The notes under the pieces are model-generated. The model was given only the letters and a program-made list of their open reading frames with translations. It did no database searches and was not told where the DNA came from. Positions 8,195 to 16,284 of a stretch of DNA of 43,586 nucleotides are shown here, piece by piece. Position numbers and translations under genes: made by a program. This stretch comes from Paraburkholderia nodosa DSM 21604 (GTDB lineage Bacteria; Pseudomonadota; Gammaproteobacteria; Burkholderiales; Burkholderiaceae). Within the stretch, counting starts at the first letter, position 1, and each line of letters starts with the position of its first letter. The DNA lies in NCBI RefSeq assembly GCF_000519185.1, contig NZ_JAFA01000041.1, positions 29,360 to 72,945 on the forward strand. The letters are read 5' to 3'.

Positions 8195-8246
8195 GCAACG
8201 AAAGCGCGCAACGAAAGCATGCGATAAAAACGCGCGATGAAAGCGC
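8195..8246. repeat. Four tandem 13-bp direct repeats in a divergent promoter region
   Basis: Units start at 8195, 8208, 8221 and 8234 and follow the pattern GC(A/G)A(C/T)(G/A)AAA(G/A)C plus two bases. The first two differ only in the last two positions; the last two are less exact. They lie 60-111 bases upstream of the substrate-binding protein start and 155 bases before the small gene at 8402. An array with this near-helical spacing resembles a cooperative regulator site (inference). Confidence 0.6.
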
Positions 8247-8401
8247 GTCGTGGGTACGACCTTTTGCATCGTTTATACAACACGTTCGTTTGTGCACACA
8301 CTGGTTTTCTTCGCCTCTGATAGTCTTTTCCCAGCGACAGTTCGGGCGGTTATCAAACTTGACGCGTGCGATCGTGAAATCGAAGACAGGGGGGCTTATC
8401 C

Positions 8402-8677
8402 ATGTTGCATTGGCTTTCAAACTTGATTGCCCACAATGCCGCAACGCCGGAGAAGCAGGCTCAACGCGCGCTGGGTGAATTGCGCATGGCACTCTTCCAG
8501 GCCGAACAGCGGGTTCTGGATGCGCAATTGCAGGCCGAGTATTACCGCACGCGAATCGGGTTTTGCGAAGAAGTGCTGAAGGCTGGCATCGAACAGGTGT
8601 CGGACCTGCGCAAGGGGCAACGTGAAGCGGTTACGCACGACTTGCGCCCGAACCTGAAGCTCACGACTTCGCAATAG
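8402..8677 (+). CDS. Small hypothetical protein, probably helical
   Basis: A 91-residue protein with no recognised domain. A short hydrophobic start (MLHWLSNLIAHNAA) is followed by a charged, Gln/Glu/Leu-rich segment, about residues 18-70, with heptad-like spacing that suggests an amphipathic or coiled-coil helix. There is no clear signal peptide. An AGGGGGGC ribosome-binding site lies 8 bases before the ATG, which supports expression. It is divergent from the substrate-binding protein and shares the region holding the 13-bp repeats. The function is unknown. Confidence 0.65.
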   Translation: MLHWLSNLIAHNAATPEKQAQRALGELRMALFQAEQRVLDAQLQAEYYRTRIGFCEEVLKAGIEQVSDLRKGQREAVTHDLRPNLKLTTSQ

Positions 8678-8726
8678 TCACGCACGGCAGACGGATTTCC
8701 TCCGGCGGCGATAGAGAGAGTAAAAG

Positions 8727-8741
8727 CATCACATTGTGATG
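8727..8741. promoter_or_regulatory. 15-bp perfect palindrome, possible operator
   Basis: CATCACA-T-TGTGATG is a perfect inverted repeat with a one-base centre, followed by the AT-rich GTAATATCTATC. It lies between the small genes at 8402 and 8942, about 200 bases before the latter. It has the size and symmetry of a dimeric regulator site, but the binding protein is unknown. Confidence 0.4.
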
Positions 8742-8890
8742 TAATATCTATCGGAGGCGTTCGACAGTCGATGCAAGGCCGAATCCGTGCGGCGATTTGG
8801 GGACAAGGCGTGCGGCCGCATGGATCCGTGCGATGGCGAGGCATGGGCCGCTGCAGTTGCGGCTACGGCACCAAACTTGCTGAGTCGGTG

Positions 8891-8928
8891 TGTAGGGAAC
8901 CCTACTGGTCGAACAACTAGACCCTACA
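8891..8928 (+). promoter_or_regulatory. Leader with mutually exclusive hairpins before the 58-residue gene
   Basis: TGTAGGG (8891-8897) can pair with CCCTAC just after it (8900-8905, tight GAAC loop) or with CCCTACA at 8922-8928. The second copy ends three bases before the AGGAGA ribosome-binding site of the gene at 8942. This arrangement could change ribosome access, or could be a DNA site with three half-sites. Only the sequence complementarity is seen. Confidence 0.4.
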
Positions 8929-8941
8929 TCAGGAGACGATC

Positions 8942-9118
8942 ATGGACAAACGTGAGAACAGCCACTCCCAGGAGATCGAACAGGACGACGTCGATCCGGC
9001 GAACGAACCGTATCTGCATCCGTATCGCTCGTTATTGCATGAGCCCACCGTCGTACTGGTTGGCAACCCAAGCGACCGCGCAGACGTCGCTACGTCGGCG
9101 ATACTGGGCTACAACTGA
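8942..9118 (+). CDS. 58-residue hypothetical protein
   Basis: A short reading frame (MDKRENSHSQEIEQDD at the start, ILGYN at the end) with a strong AGGAGA ribosome-binding site five bases before the ATG. The first 25 residues are acidic and polar. A hydrophobic stretch (PTVVLVGNP) follows, then a small C-terminal part. It has no cysteine, signal peptide or recognised domain. A terminator-like hairpin lies about 100 bases downstream, so it looks like its own transcription unit. It could be a small regulatory or stress protein; no homologue is recognised. Confidence 0.5.
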   Translation: MDKRENSHSQEIEQDDVDPANEPYLHPYRSLLHEPTVVLVGNPSDRADVATSAILGYN

Positions 9119-9152
9119 CTGCAACGTTCGCTCGCCGATTGCCGGGTCAAAT

Positions 9153-9185
9153 ACTCGGTATTCCGAATTATTGAATTCGGCGAGT
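9153..9185 (+). other. Stem-loop after the 58-residue gene
   Basis: CCGAATT (9163-9169) and AATTCGG (9174-9180) form a perfect 7-bp stem with a 4-base loop. Outer arms ACTCG (9153-9157) and CGAGT (9181-9185) add five pairs, with a 5-base bulge on the left side. There is no T tract, so it may protect the 3' end or be a binding site rather than a terminator. Confidence 0.35.
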
Positions 9186-9221
9186 CAGCGTTGGCGACAA
9201 GCGGACGATGTGCGCCCATCC

Positions 9222-9240
9222 GCGCGCATCGCGCTTTTCT
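9222..9240 (+). terminator. Possible intrinsic terminator
   Basis: GCGCG (9222-9226) and CGCGC (9230-9234) form a GC-only 5-bp stem, followed directly by TTTTCT and more pyrimidines. It lies about 100 bases after the 58-residue gene and before the convergent gene at 9287. The stem is short, so confidence is moderate. Confidence 0.45.
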
Positions 9241-9286
9241 TTCCCGCTTTTTCTTTCCGGTAGTCGGCAGAACGATCGACGCGCCG

Positions 9287-9595
9287 CTAGACGCGCGGTA
9301 GATCGTCGATGGATTTTTCGACGTTACCGTCCGGCACTTCCAGATCGATTCCATCGATTCCGTTGGGATGCGGCACCGGCTTGATCTTCGGGCCAAGGAA
9401 TCTCATGCCGCCCAGCGTAAATACCGAATAAACCACGGCGCCCGAGCGGATGTCGCTGGTAACGGCCGCCACCTCGGAGATGGTGGGTGTCGAGAGCCAG
9501 TCGTGCGTCTGGGGGTCGATCAGCGCCCAGCGCACGTGTGTTACGCGGTCCGTTGAGGAACTGATGCGGACACCGTCGATACCATAGGTAGCCAT
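9287..9595 (-). CDS. Conserved-looking small hypothetical protein
   Basis: A 102-residue protein starting MATYGIDGVRISSS, with GAGGGTGA as a good ribosome-binding site five bases before the ATG at 9595. The sequence mixes beta-prone strands (VTHVRWALID, AVVYSVFTLGG) with a C-terminal acidic part ending in IDDLPRV. There is no signal peptide, membrane segment or cysteine. No family is assigned with confidence. A GTG three codons upstream is in frame but overlaps the ribosome-binding site. Confidence 0.6.
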   Translation of the reverse strand: MATYGIDGVRISSSTDRVTHVRWALIDPQTHDWLSTPTISEVAAVTSDIRSGAVVYSVFTLGGMRFLGPKIKPVPHPNGIDGIDLEVPDGNVEKSIDDLPRV

Positions 9596-9682
9596 AACCG
9601 TCACCCTCGAGGCGAGAATCCTAATGGTAATCCGTTCGCTGCCCGGGTGGTAGCGCGCCGGAGGCCTTCCACTCGACCGCGC

Positions 9683-10555
9683 TCACCACACCGCCTGGCT
9701 CGTGATTGCAAACTGCTTGAACTGGGTATCGACGCGCAACGGCGCGCCGCGCTCCGTCTTCTCGATGTGATCGACGAGCGGCAACCCCACGCCTTCGAGC
9801 CAGTCGGAGAGGCCCAGATCGACGGGCGTATCGATGCGCACGAATATGCCCGCGTTGGAGGCGAGCCAATGGCTGATCAGCGCCTTGGCGCGGCAGGCAT
9901 CCGGCGAATCGGGGGCGATCACGGGGCCGATCACGTGCCCGTCGCCAAAGCGGCGAAAGAGGGCGAAGCCGATCAGGTCGCCATCGCGGTCGAGCGCGAT
10001 GCCGCTCGCCTGATCGAGCAGCTTCGGCAGCATGTCGGAGCGGTCGAGGCCGCTTGCGCGCGTCGCCAGCTCGATGAGGCGGGGCCGGTCGCTGGCGCCG
10101 ATCGGGCGCAGCCGCTCGCCCGCGGGCAGCGAGACGAGCGGCGGCTGAAACGCCGCGCCCTGGTGCTGGTGAATGCGGCCGATGCGCGTAAAGCCGAGCC
10201 GCTCGACGAGCGGCCAGCCCGTGTCGCTTGCGTGCAGCAGCAGCGTGCGCGAGGCGAGCGCCTGCATCCAGTGCTCGATCATGGCCCGGCCAATGCCGCG
10301 GCGCTGATGACTGGGCTTGACGATCAGCATGCCGAGCGTCGCCGCGTTGGGACCGAACAACCACGAGAAGGCCGTGCCGACGAGCGAGCCGCTTTCGTCC
10401 ACGGCCACGATGCCTTCGCCGATGCGGGCCGCGAAACGCCAGTCTTCGGGGCGGTGCCGCCAGCGCACCGCCGTCGACAACGCATGCGCGGCGGCCAGAT
10501 CGTCGGCAGTAAATGCGCGGTAGGTAATGACGCTGTTCAGGTTTGGGTCGGACAC
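9683..10555 (-). CDS. Double-domain GNAT N-acetyltransferase (YitH/HolE type C-terminus), copy 1
   Basis: A 290-residue protein with an N-terminal GNAT domain and a C-terminal domain of the second acetyltransferase type found in YitH/HolE-like proteins. The acetyl-CoA loop reads QRRGIGRAM after the ATLGMLIVKPSH strand (about residues 75-95). Shared family segments are IGRIHQHQG and RPRLIELATRASGLDRS. It is clearly paralogous to the protein at 29494-30369, which has the same segments in the same order. The GTG at 10555 is preceded by GGAGGCC. It is divergent from the aldehyde dehydrogenase at 10795, so it borders the catabolic region. The acetylated substrate is unknown, possibly a pathway amine or toxic intermediate (inference). 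Confidence 0.85.
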   Translation of the reverse strand: MSDPNLNSVITYRAFTADDLAAAHALSTAVRWRHRPEDWRFAARIGEGIVAVDESGSLVGTAFSWLFGPNAATLGMLIVKPSHQRRGIGRAMIEHWMQALASRTLLLHASDTGWPLVERLGFTRIGRIHQHQGAAFQPPLVSLPAGERLRPIGASDRPRLIELATRASGLDRSDMLPKLLDQASGIALDRDGDLIGFALFRRFGDGHVIGPVIAPDSPDACRAKALISHWLASNAGIFVRIDTPVDLGLSDWLEGVGLPLVDHIEKTERGAPLRVDTQFKQFAITSQAVW

Positions 10556-10794
10556 GCCGGCCTCCAGATTCTGTATACGCGTCCCGTGACTATCGCATCG
10601 CCCGCCGTGGCTGACTAGGACGATCTTCCTGTTTGGGCGCGCGCCCGGCCTGCGCCCGTGATGCAATGCAAAACGCGGGGTTGGACGGTCAATAACGCGT
10701 CGATTCTGCTGATTGCGCTTTTTTGTCGGCGAAATATGCGGTGGCAGTGGATCTACGATATTTCCCATCGAGACCAAGTCGAGGGAACCCAGTC

Positions 10795-12285
10795 ATGGAC
10801 CAGTTCGATCCTGCCGCAGTGGCTGCGCCCGTGGCTGAGAAAGCCGGCCATTTCATCGGCGGCGAGTGGGTCGCCGAGGGCGCGGCGCGCATCGGGGTCG
10901 CGCGGCCATCGGACGGCGTCGTCTATGCCTCGGCGCCGCTTGGCGATGCGCAACTGGTGGACCGCGCCGTCGACAACGCGAAGCGCGCGTTTCGCACGAG
11001 CGGCTGGCCACGCATGGCGCCGCGCGAGCGCGCCCGCATCCTGCGCCGCTTCGCCGACCTGATCGCCGCCGACACCGCCACGCTCGCGCCGCTCGAAGCG
11101 CTCGGCTCGACGCGCCCCGTGCGCGACGTGTGCGCGTGGGACGTGCCGTTCACGGCGGAAGGCATCCGCTTCTATGCCGAGTTCGCCGACAAGATCGGTG
11201 GCGAAGTCGTGGCCACCGATCACGACCATCTGGGCATGACGATCGCCGAGCCTCATGGCGTGGTCGGCGCGATCGCGCCGTGGAATTTTCCGCTCGTGAT
11301 GGCATCGTGGAAGATCGGTCCGGCGCTCGCGGCGGGCAATGCCGTGGTGCTCAAGCCTTCGGAAATGACGCCGTTCTCCGTGCTGCGTCTGGCCGAACTC
11401 GCGATCGAGGCGGGCATTCCGGCGGGCATCTTCAACGTGGTGCAAGGCGACGGCGCGACGACCGGCGACGCACTCGTGCGCCACCCGGACGTCGCGAAAG
11501 TCACGTTCACGGGATCGACGCGCGCGGGCGCCGCGATCATGGCGGCGTGTGCGCAAAGCGGCACCAAGCCGGTCACGCTGGAGCTGGGCGGCAAGAGCCC
11601 GCAACTCGTGTTCGCGGATGCGCCGAAACTCGACGAGGTCGCGCGCCGCATCGCCGGCGCGATTGCCGTCAACGCGGGGCAGGTGTGCGTGGCCGGTTCG
11701 CGCCTGCTGGTCGAGCGCGCCGTTGCGGACGAACTCGTGTCTCGCATCGAGCAGGCGTTCGCTGAGCTGCGCGCCGGCGCGACGTGGGCTTCGGGCACGA
11801 CGCTGCCGCCGATCATTTCGGAAACCCAGGCCGCGCGCATCGAAGGCATCGTCGAGCGCAGCGTGGCCGAAGGCGCCACGCTGTACTGCGGCGGCCGCCG
11901 CGCGGATGCGCCCGTGCCCGGCGCGTTCTACCTGCCCACCATCCTCACCGGCGTGACGCCGCAAACCGAGGCGGTGCGCGCCGAGATCTTCGGCCCGGTG
12001 CTCACGGTGCAGACCTTCGACACCGAGGAAGAAGCGCTCGCGCTCGCCTCGCATCCCGAATACGGCCTCGCCGCCGGCGTGCACACCGCGGATATCGGCC
12101 GCGCGCTGCGGCTCGTGCGCGCGCTGGAGGCGGGCACCGTGTGGGTCAACCGCTACGGACGCAGCAACGACTTCATGATCCCGACGGGCGGTTACAAACG
12201 TTCGGGCATGGGCAAGGATCTCGGGCGCCAGGGCTACGAAGCGCACCTGCGTTTCAAGAGCGTGCTGATCGATACGGGAACCTGA
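10795..12285 (+). CDS. NAD(P)-dependent aldehyde dehydrogenase
   Basis: A full-length 496-residue ALDH-superfamily enzyme that oxidises an aldehyde to the acid in the cytoplasm. Catalytic residues are visible: N164 in APWNFP, the general base E263 in LELGGKSPQ, and the nucleophile C298 in GQVCVAGSR. EIFGPVLTVQTF and GGYKRSGMGKDLG are typical near the C-terminus. It resembles the betaine-aldehyde/aminobutyraldehyde/PuuC group, which fits an amine-derived aldehyde, but the usual LDTGKP segment reads LGSTRP here. The ATG at 10795 has GAGGG eight bases upstream; the longer frame from 10723 adds unrelated sequence. It is the first gene of the plus-strand catabolic series and is separated from the next by 250 bases and a hairpin. 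Confidence 0.93.
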   Translation: MDQFDPAAVAAPVAEKAGHFIGGEWVAEGAARIGVARPSDGVVYASAPLGDAQLVDRAVDNAKRAFRTSGWPRMAPRERARILRRFADLIAADTATLAPLEALGSTRPVRDVCAWDVPFTAEGIRFYAEFADKIGGEVVATDHDHLGMTIAEPHGVVGAIAPWNFPLVMASWKIGPALAAGNAVVLKPSEMTPFSVLRLAELAIEAGIPAGIFNVVQGDGATTGDALVRHPDVAKVTFTGSTRAGAAIMAACAQSGTKPVTLELGGKSPQLVFADAPKLDEVARRIAGAIAVNAGQVCVAGSRLLVERAVADELVSRIEQAFAELRAGATWASGTTLPPIISETQAARIEGIVERSVAEGATLYCGGRRADAPVPGAFYLPTILTGVTPQTEAVRAEIFGPVLTVQTFDTEEEALALASHPEYGLAAGVHTADIGRALRLVRALEAGTVWVNRYGRSNDFMIPTGGYKRSGMGKDLGRQGYEAHLRFKSVLIDTGT

Positions 12286-12358
12286 CGCCATGCTAACGGT
12301 AATGCTGACGAATGACGCAGGAAAACGCACGGTCATGCGGCAATCACACGCTCGATGG

Positions 12359-12383
12359 CGCCACCGCAGAATCTGCTGTGGCG
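12359..12383 (+). terminator. Hairpin after the aldehyde dehydrogenase gene
   Basis: CGCCAC (12359-12364) pairs with GTGGCG (12378-12383), and the inner GCAG/CTGC closes on a 3-base AAT loop with one C-T mismatch between the two stems. It is 74 bases after the stop. There is no T run behind it, so it may be Rho-assisted or protect the mRNA end. Confidence 0.4.
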
Positions 12384-12535
12384 GCCCCCGCAAACGCGTG
12401 GTTTATACCGTGAAGTGCCCACGATTCGACGCCAACCCCAAATATTGCACTGTTTAAATTTTCCACAGGGACGCACTTCCACCTGTTCTCGCCACTGAGC
12501 CCGGAGCGGGTTCATCACACGAAAGGACTGCCATC

Positions 12536-13204
12536 ATGATCGATTTCGAGCCGAAGTACATCACGTTCGACTGCTACGGCACGCTGACGAAGTTCCGCAT
12601 GGCCGACATGGCGCGCGAGCTGTACGGCGACCGCCTCAAGGGCGCCGATCTCGAGAAGTTCGTCACGTTCTTCGCGGGCTATCGCCTCGATGAGGTGCTC
12701 GGCGCATGGAAGCCATACCGCGACGTGGTCGTCAATGCGGTGCGCCGCGCCTGCAAGCGCATGAACGTCGAGTTCGTCGAGTCCGAAGCCGAAAAATTCT
12801 ATACCGCCGTGCCGACGTGGGGCCCGCACCCGGACGTACCGGAGGGTCTCTCGCGCCTGGCGAAGAAGTACAAGCTCGTGATTCTCTCGAACGCTTCGGA
12901 CGACCAGATCCAGAGCAACGTCGACAAACTCGGCGCGCCGTTCCACCGCGTGTTCACGGCGCAGCAGGCGCAGTCGTACAAGCCGCGCATGCAGGGCTTC
13001 GAGTACATGTTCGATCAGCTCAACTGCAACCCCGGCGACGTGCTGCATGTTTCGTCGAGCCTGCGCTACGACATCATGACGGCGCACGACATGGGCATCA
13101 AGCACAAGGCCTTCGTCAAGCGCGGCCACGAGCCGGGCACGCCGTATTACGAGTACTACGAAGTCGAGACGATCGGCGAACTCGCCTCGCAACTGGGTCT
13201 GTGA
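12536..13204 (+). CDS. Haloacid-dehalogenase type II-like HAD hydrolase
   Basis: A 222-residue HAD-superfamily protein of the L-2-haloacid dehalogenase subfamily. Motif I is FDCYGTLTKF with nucleophile D12 (the second Asp of phosphatase HADs is Tyr, as in dehalogenases). Motif II is VILSNAS, and motifs III/IV lie around SYKPRMQGF and SSLRYDIMTAHDMG. The ATG has GAAAGGA upstream. Despite the name, dehalogenation is not shown: proteins like this occur in amine and opine gene clusters with no known halogenated substrate. It is followed after 25 bases by the PuuB-like oxidase, so the two are probably co-transcribed and may act together. Confidence 0.88.
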   Translation: MIDFEPKYITFDCYGTLTKFRMADMARELYGDRLKGADLEKFVTFFAGYRLDEVLGAWKPYRDVVVNAVRRACKRMNVEFVESEAEKFYTAVPTWGPHPDVPEGLSRLAKKYKLVILSNASDDQIQSNVDKLGAPFHRVFTAQQAQSYKPRMQGFEYMFDQLNCNPGDVLHVSSSLRYDIMTAHDMGIKHKAFVKRGHEPGTPYYEYYEVETIGELASQLGL

Positions 13205-13229
13205 GAATAGCGATAGCCGAGGCCGCCCG

Positions 13230-14504
13230 ATGAAGCTCGATTCCTACTGGCTCGATACCGCCCCTGGCGGTCTGCTCGCGAGCGAGGGACCGGTGGAGGG
13301 CCGCGTGGACGTCGCCGTGGTGGGCGGCGGCTTCACGGGGCTTTCCGCGGCGCTCGCGTTTGGCCGCCGCGGCGCGAGCGTCGCGGTGCTGGACGCGGGC
13401 CGTATGGGTGGCGGCGCATCGGGGCGCAACGGCGGCCAGTGCAATACCGGCGTGGCGCAGGACTATGCGGCGCTGCGCGGGCAACTGGGCGTCGAGCGCG
13501 CGCAGGGTTGCTACCGCGCTTACGCGGCGGCCGTCGAGACCGTCGAGCGATTGATTCGCGAAGAAGGCATCGACTGCGACTACCTCGCTTCGGGCAAGCT
13601 CAAGCTCGCTGCGAAGCCGCATCACTTCGAACACCTCGAACGCACGGCTGAGCTGATTCGCCGCGAAGTCGATCCGGACGTCGAAATCATCGGCCGCGAA
13701 CAGATTCGCAGTGAGGTGGAGTCGGACAGCTTCTATGGCGGTCTGCTTCAGAAGCACGGCGGCCAGATGCACATGGGCCGCTTTGCAGTGGGGCTCGCGA
13801 ATGCAGCCGTACGTCGCGGCGCACGGCTCTACGAGCACGCCGCCGTGACGTCCATCGCGAAAGAGAGCGGCGGCTATCGCGTGGAGTCGGCACGCGGGAC
13901 GTTGCGCGCGCAACAGGTATTGATCGCCACGGGTCCTTCGCGCCATGGGCCGTTCGCGTGGTACCGGCGGCGGCTTGCGCCGGTCGGCTCGTTCATCGTC
14001 GTGACGGAACCGCTGCCGCCCGCGCAGCTCATGCGGCTCTTGCCCAACCGCCGCTCGTACACGACGAGCCGCCTCATGCACAACTATTTCCGCGTGACGC
14101 CGGATTCGCGCCTGCTGTTCGGCGGCCGGGCGCGCTTCACGGCGTCGGAGCAGCCGTCCGATGCCAGGAGCGGCCGCATCCTGCAGCGCAATCTTGCGCA
14201 GTTCTTTCCGGCGCTCGCGAGCGTGCAGATCGATTACTGCTGGGGCGGGCTCGTCGATATCACCGCGGACCGCTTGCCGCGCGCGGGCCAACACGAAGGC
14301 GTGTGGTTCTCGATGGGCTACAGCGGTCACGGCACGCAGATGTCGACGCACATGGGTCAGGTGATGGCCGAGGTGATGAGCGGCAACCCGTCCGCGAATC
14401 CGTGGCGCGATTTCGCATGGCCCGCCATTCCGGGGCACACGGGCAAACCGTGGTTTTTGCCGCTCGTCGGCGCGTACTACCAGATCAAAGACGCCTTTTA
14501 CTGA
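13230..14504 (+). CDS. FAD-dependent amine oxidoreductase, PuuB/DAO family
   Basis: A 424-residue flavoprotein of the D-amino-acid-oxidase superfamily, close in layout to gamma-glutamylputrescine oxidase PuuB and similar secondary-amine oxidases. The dinucleotide motif is VVGGGFTGLSAALAFGRRG (about residues 27-45), followed by GGGASGRNGGQCNTG, a family hallmark near the flavin. GYSGHGTQMSTHMG near the C-terminus is the second FAD contact. It would oxidise a C-N bond to an imine, giving an aldehyde plus amine after hydrolysis, which suits the aldehyde dehydrogenase at 10795. No gamma-glutamylputrescine synthetase (PuuA) or hydrolase (PuuD) gene is present, so the true substrate may not be glutamylated. 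Confidence 0.88.
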   Translation: MKLDSYWLDTAPGGLLASEGPVEGRVDVAVVGGGFTGLSAALAFGRRGASVAVLDAGRMGGGASGRNGGQCNTGVAQDYAALRGQLGVERAQGCYRAYAAAVETVERLIREEGIDCDYLASGKLKLAAKPHHFEHLERTAELIRREVDPDVEIIGREQIRSEVESDSFYGGLLQKHGGQMHMGRFAVGLANAAVRRGARLYEHAAVTSIAKESGGYRVESARGTLRAQQVLIATGPSRHGPFAWYRRRLAPVGSFIVVTEPLPPAQLMRLLPNRRSYTTSRLMHNYFRVTPDSRLLFGGRARFTASEQPSDARSGRILQRNLAQFFPALASVQIDYCWGGLVDITADRLPRAGQHEGVWFSMGYSGHGTQMSTHMGQVMAEVMSGNPSANPWRDFAWPAIPGHTGKPWFLPLVGAYYQIKDAFY

Positions 14505-14576
14505 CCCTGCTTTTCCACAACACACAGCCTCGATACGTCGAGCTGCGGCCCCCCACATCAGACGCGGAGAAGTTTC

Positions 14577-16193
14577 ATGAGCATCGACAAATCGCTTGAA
14601 GACATCGCTCACCCGGGCGTGCGGCTCGAGGCATTGACGAAGCGCGGCGCCTCGCGCCGCGACCTCCTTCGCGCGATGGTCGCGGGGGGCATGATGTCGA
14701 TGACGGGCGCGGGCCTGCTCGCCGCGAGCGGCGCGGCCTTTGCGCAGGAAAAGCCGAAGCAGGGCGGCAAGATCCGCGTGGCGACGCAGTCGTCGTCGGC
14801 TTCCGACACGCTCGATCCCGCGAAGGAGTCGGTGTCCACCGACTACGTGCGCGCGTACATGCTGTACAACGGGCTGACCGAGTACGACTCGCACCTCGGC
14901 GCGCAGATGGCGCTCGCGCAGTCGCTCGATACGAAGGACGCGACGGTGTGGGTCGTGAAGCTGCGCAGCGGCGTGCAGTTTCACGACGGCAAGACGCTCG
15001 CGCCCGCCGACGTGGTGTACTCGCTCATGCGCCACAAGGACGCCGCCGTGGGCTCGAAGGTCAAGACGCTCGCCGATCAGTTCCAGGACGTGAAGGCCAC
15101 GGGCCCGAACGAAGTGACGATCACGCTTACGGGGGCAAACGCCGACCTGCCGGTGATTCTCGCCGACTCGCACTTCATGATCATCAAGGACGGCACGAAC
15201 GACTTCAAGACGGCCGTGGGCACCGGCCCGTTCAAGCTCAAGGACTTCTCGCCGGGCGTGCGCACGGTCGTCGTGCGCAACGAACGCTACTGGAAGCCGG
15301 GCCTGCCGCATCTGGACGAGATCGAACTGGTCGGCATCGGCGACGAATCGGCGCGCGTGAACGCGCTGCTCTCGGGCGACGTGCAGCTCATCAACCAGGT
15401 GAGCCCGCGCTCGACCTCGCGCATCAAGGGCACGCCGGGCTTCGCGGTGAAGGAGACGAAGACGGGCCAGTACACCGACCTCATCATGCGCGACGAAGGC
15501 GGCGTCACGGGCAACGCGGACTTCCGCCGCGGCATGATGCACCTGTTCGACCGCGAGCAGATCCGCAACGCCGTGTTCCTCGGCTATGGCGCGATCGGCA
15601 ACGATCAGCCGATCGATCCGACCAACAAGTATTACTTTGCCGGCCTGCCGGAACGCACGTTCGACCCGCAGAAGGCCAAGTTCTACTTCCAGAAGGCCAA
15701 GCTCGGCAGTACGCCGCTGCAGATCTATGCCTCCCCGGCGGCGGACGGCTCCGTCGAAATGGCGATGCTGCTGCAGCAGGTCGCGCCGCAGGCGGGCCTG
15801 AACCTTCAGGTGGTGCGCACGCCCGGCGACGGCTACTGGTCGAACCACTGGATGAAGCACCCGCTGACCTTCGGCAACATCAACGCGCGCCCGAGCGCCG
15901 ATGTGATCTTCACGCAGTTCTTCAAGTCGGATGCGCCGTGGAACGAGGCGAACTGGAAGGACCCGAAGTTCGACCAGATGCTGCTGGCCGCGCGCGGCGA
16001 GCCGGACGACGCGAAGCGCAAGAAGATCTACGGCGACATGCAGGTACTCGTGCACAGCGACGGCGGCATCGGCATTCCGCTGTTTCTCAGTTCGCTCGAC
16101 GCGCACACGACGAAGCTCAAGGGCCTCGGTTCGATTCCGATTGCCGGACTCATGGGCTTCAAGTTCGCCGAGAACGTCTGGCTCGAGGCGTAG
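14577..16193 (+). CDS. ABC transporter substrate-binding protein, oligopeptide/opine type (SBP_bac_5)
   Basis: A 538-residue periplasmic binding protein of the DppA/OppA family. It has a Tat-type signal: RRDLLRAM with R27-R28, a hydrophobic stretch, and a likely cut after AAFA near residue 56. The mature part starts with GGKIRVATQSSSASDTLDP, typical of the family, and includes WVVKLRSGVQFHDGKTL and TGPFKLKDFSPG. Tat export suggests folding in the cytoplasm first. It is first in a tight importer gene set (permeases at 16285 and 17238, ATPase at 18191). The ATG has CGGAGAAG just upstream. The ligand may be a peptide, an opine or another N-substituted amino acid, judging from the catabolic genes nearby. 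Confidence 0.93.
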   Translation: MSIDKSLEDIAHPGVRLEALTKRGASRRDLLRAMVAGGMMSMTGAGLLAASGAAFAQEKPKQGGKIRVATQSSSASDTLDPAKESVSTDYVRAYMLYNGLTEYDSHLGAQMALAQSLDTKDATVWVVKLRSGVQFHDGKTLAPADVVYSLMRHKDAAVGSKVKTLADQFQDVKATGPNEVTITLTGANADLPVILADSHFMIIKDGTNDFKTAVGTGPFKLKDFSPGVRTVVVRNERYWKPGLPHLDEIELVGIGDESARVNALLSGDVQLINQVSPRSTSRIKGTPGFAVKETKTGQYTDLIMRDEGGVTGNADFRRGMMHLFDREQIRNAVFLGYGAIGNDQPIDPTNKYYFAGLPERTFDPQKAKFYFQKAKLGSTPLQIYASPAADGSVEMAMLLQQVAPQAGLNLQVVRTPGDGYWSNHWMKHPLTFGNINARPSADVIFTQFFKSDAPWNEANWKDPKFDQMLLAARGEPDDAKRKKIYGDMQVLVHSDGGIGIPLFLSSLDAHTTKLKGLGSIPIAGLMGFKFAENVWLEA

Positions 16194-16212
16194 TTCGAGG
16201 TGTGATGTGTGC

Positions 16213-16243
16213 GGCCGGTGTGCGCCTGGATGTGCGCCCGGCC
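16213..16243 (+). other. Hairpin between binding-protein and permease genes
   Basis: GGCCGG (16213-16218) and CCGGCC (16238-16243) pair, and inner GCGC/GCGC adds four pairs with a 3-base bulge. Hairpins at this point in importer operons commonly protect the abundant binding-protein mRNA or reduce downstream expression. No T tract follows, so read-through is expected. Confidence 0.4.
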
Positions 16244-16284
16244 ACCGATTCCCCGCTTCATGATGCTCAGGGAGGCGACATCCG

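Noticed and set aside
8771..8920. A 49-residue reading frame with GGAGG 14 bases upstream
   Set aside because: The ribosome-binding site is too far from the ATG and the product is Arg/Gly/Trp-rich with no family. It lies over the leader hairpins of the next gene.
5305..9118. A RiPP system made of the radical SAM protein and the 58-residue gene
   Set aside because: They are 2.5 kb apart on opposite strands with unrelated genes between, and the small protein lacks cysteines or a recognisable leader.
13116..16106. A 996-codon open frame on the minus strand
   Set aside because: It is an antisense shadow of the flavin oxidase and binding-protein genes. Its translation is Arg/His/Ala-rich with no domain, while the plus-strand proteins have clear motifs.
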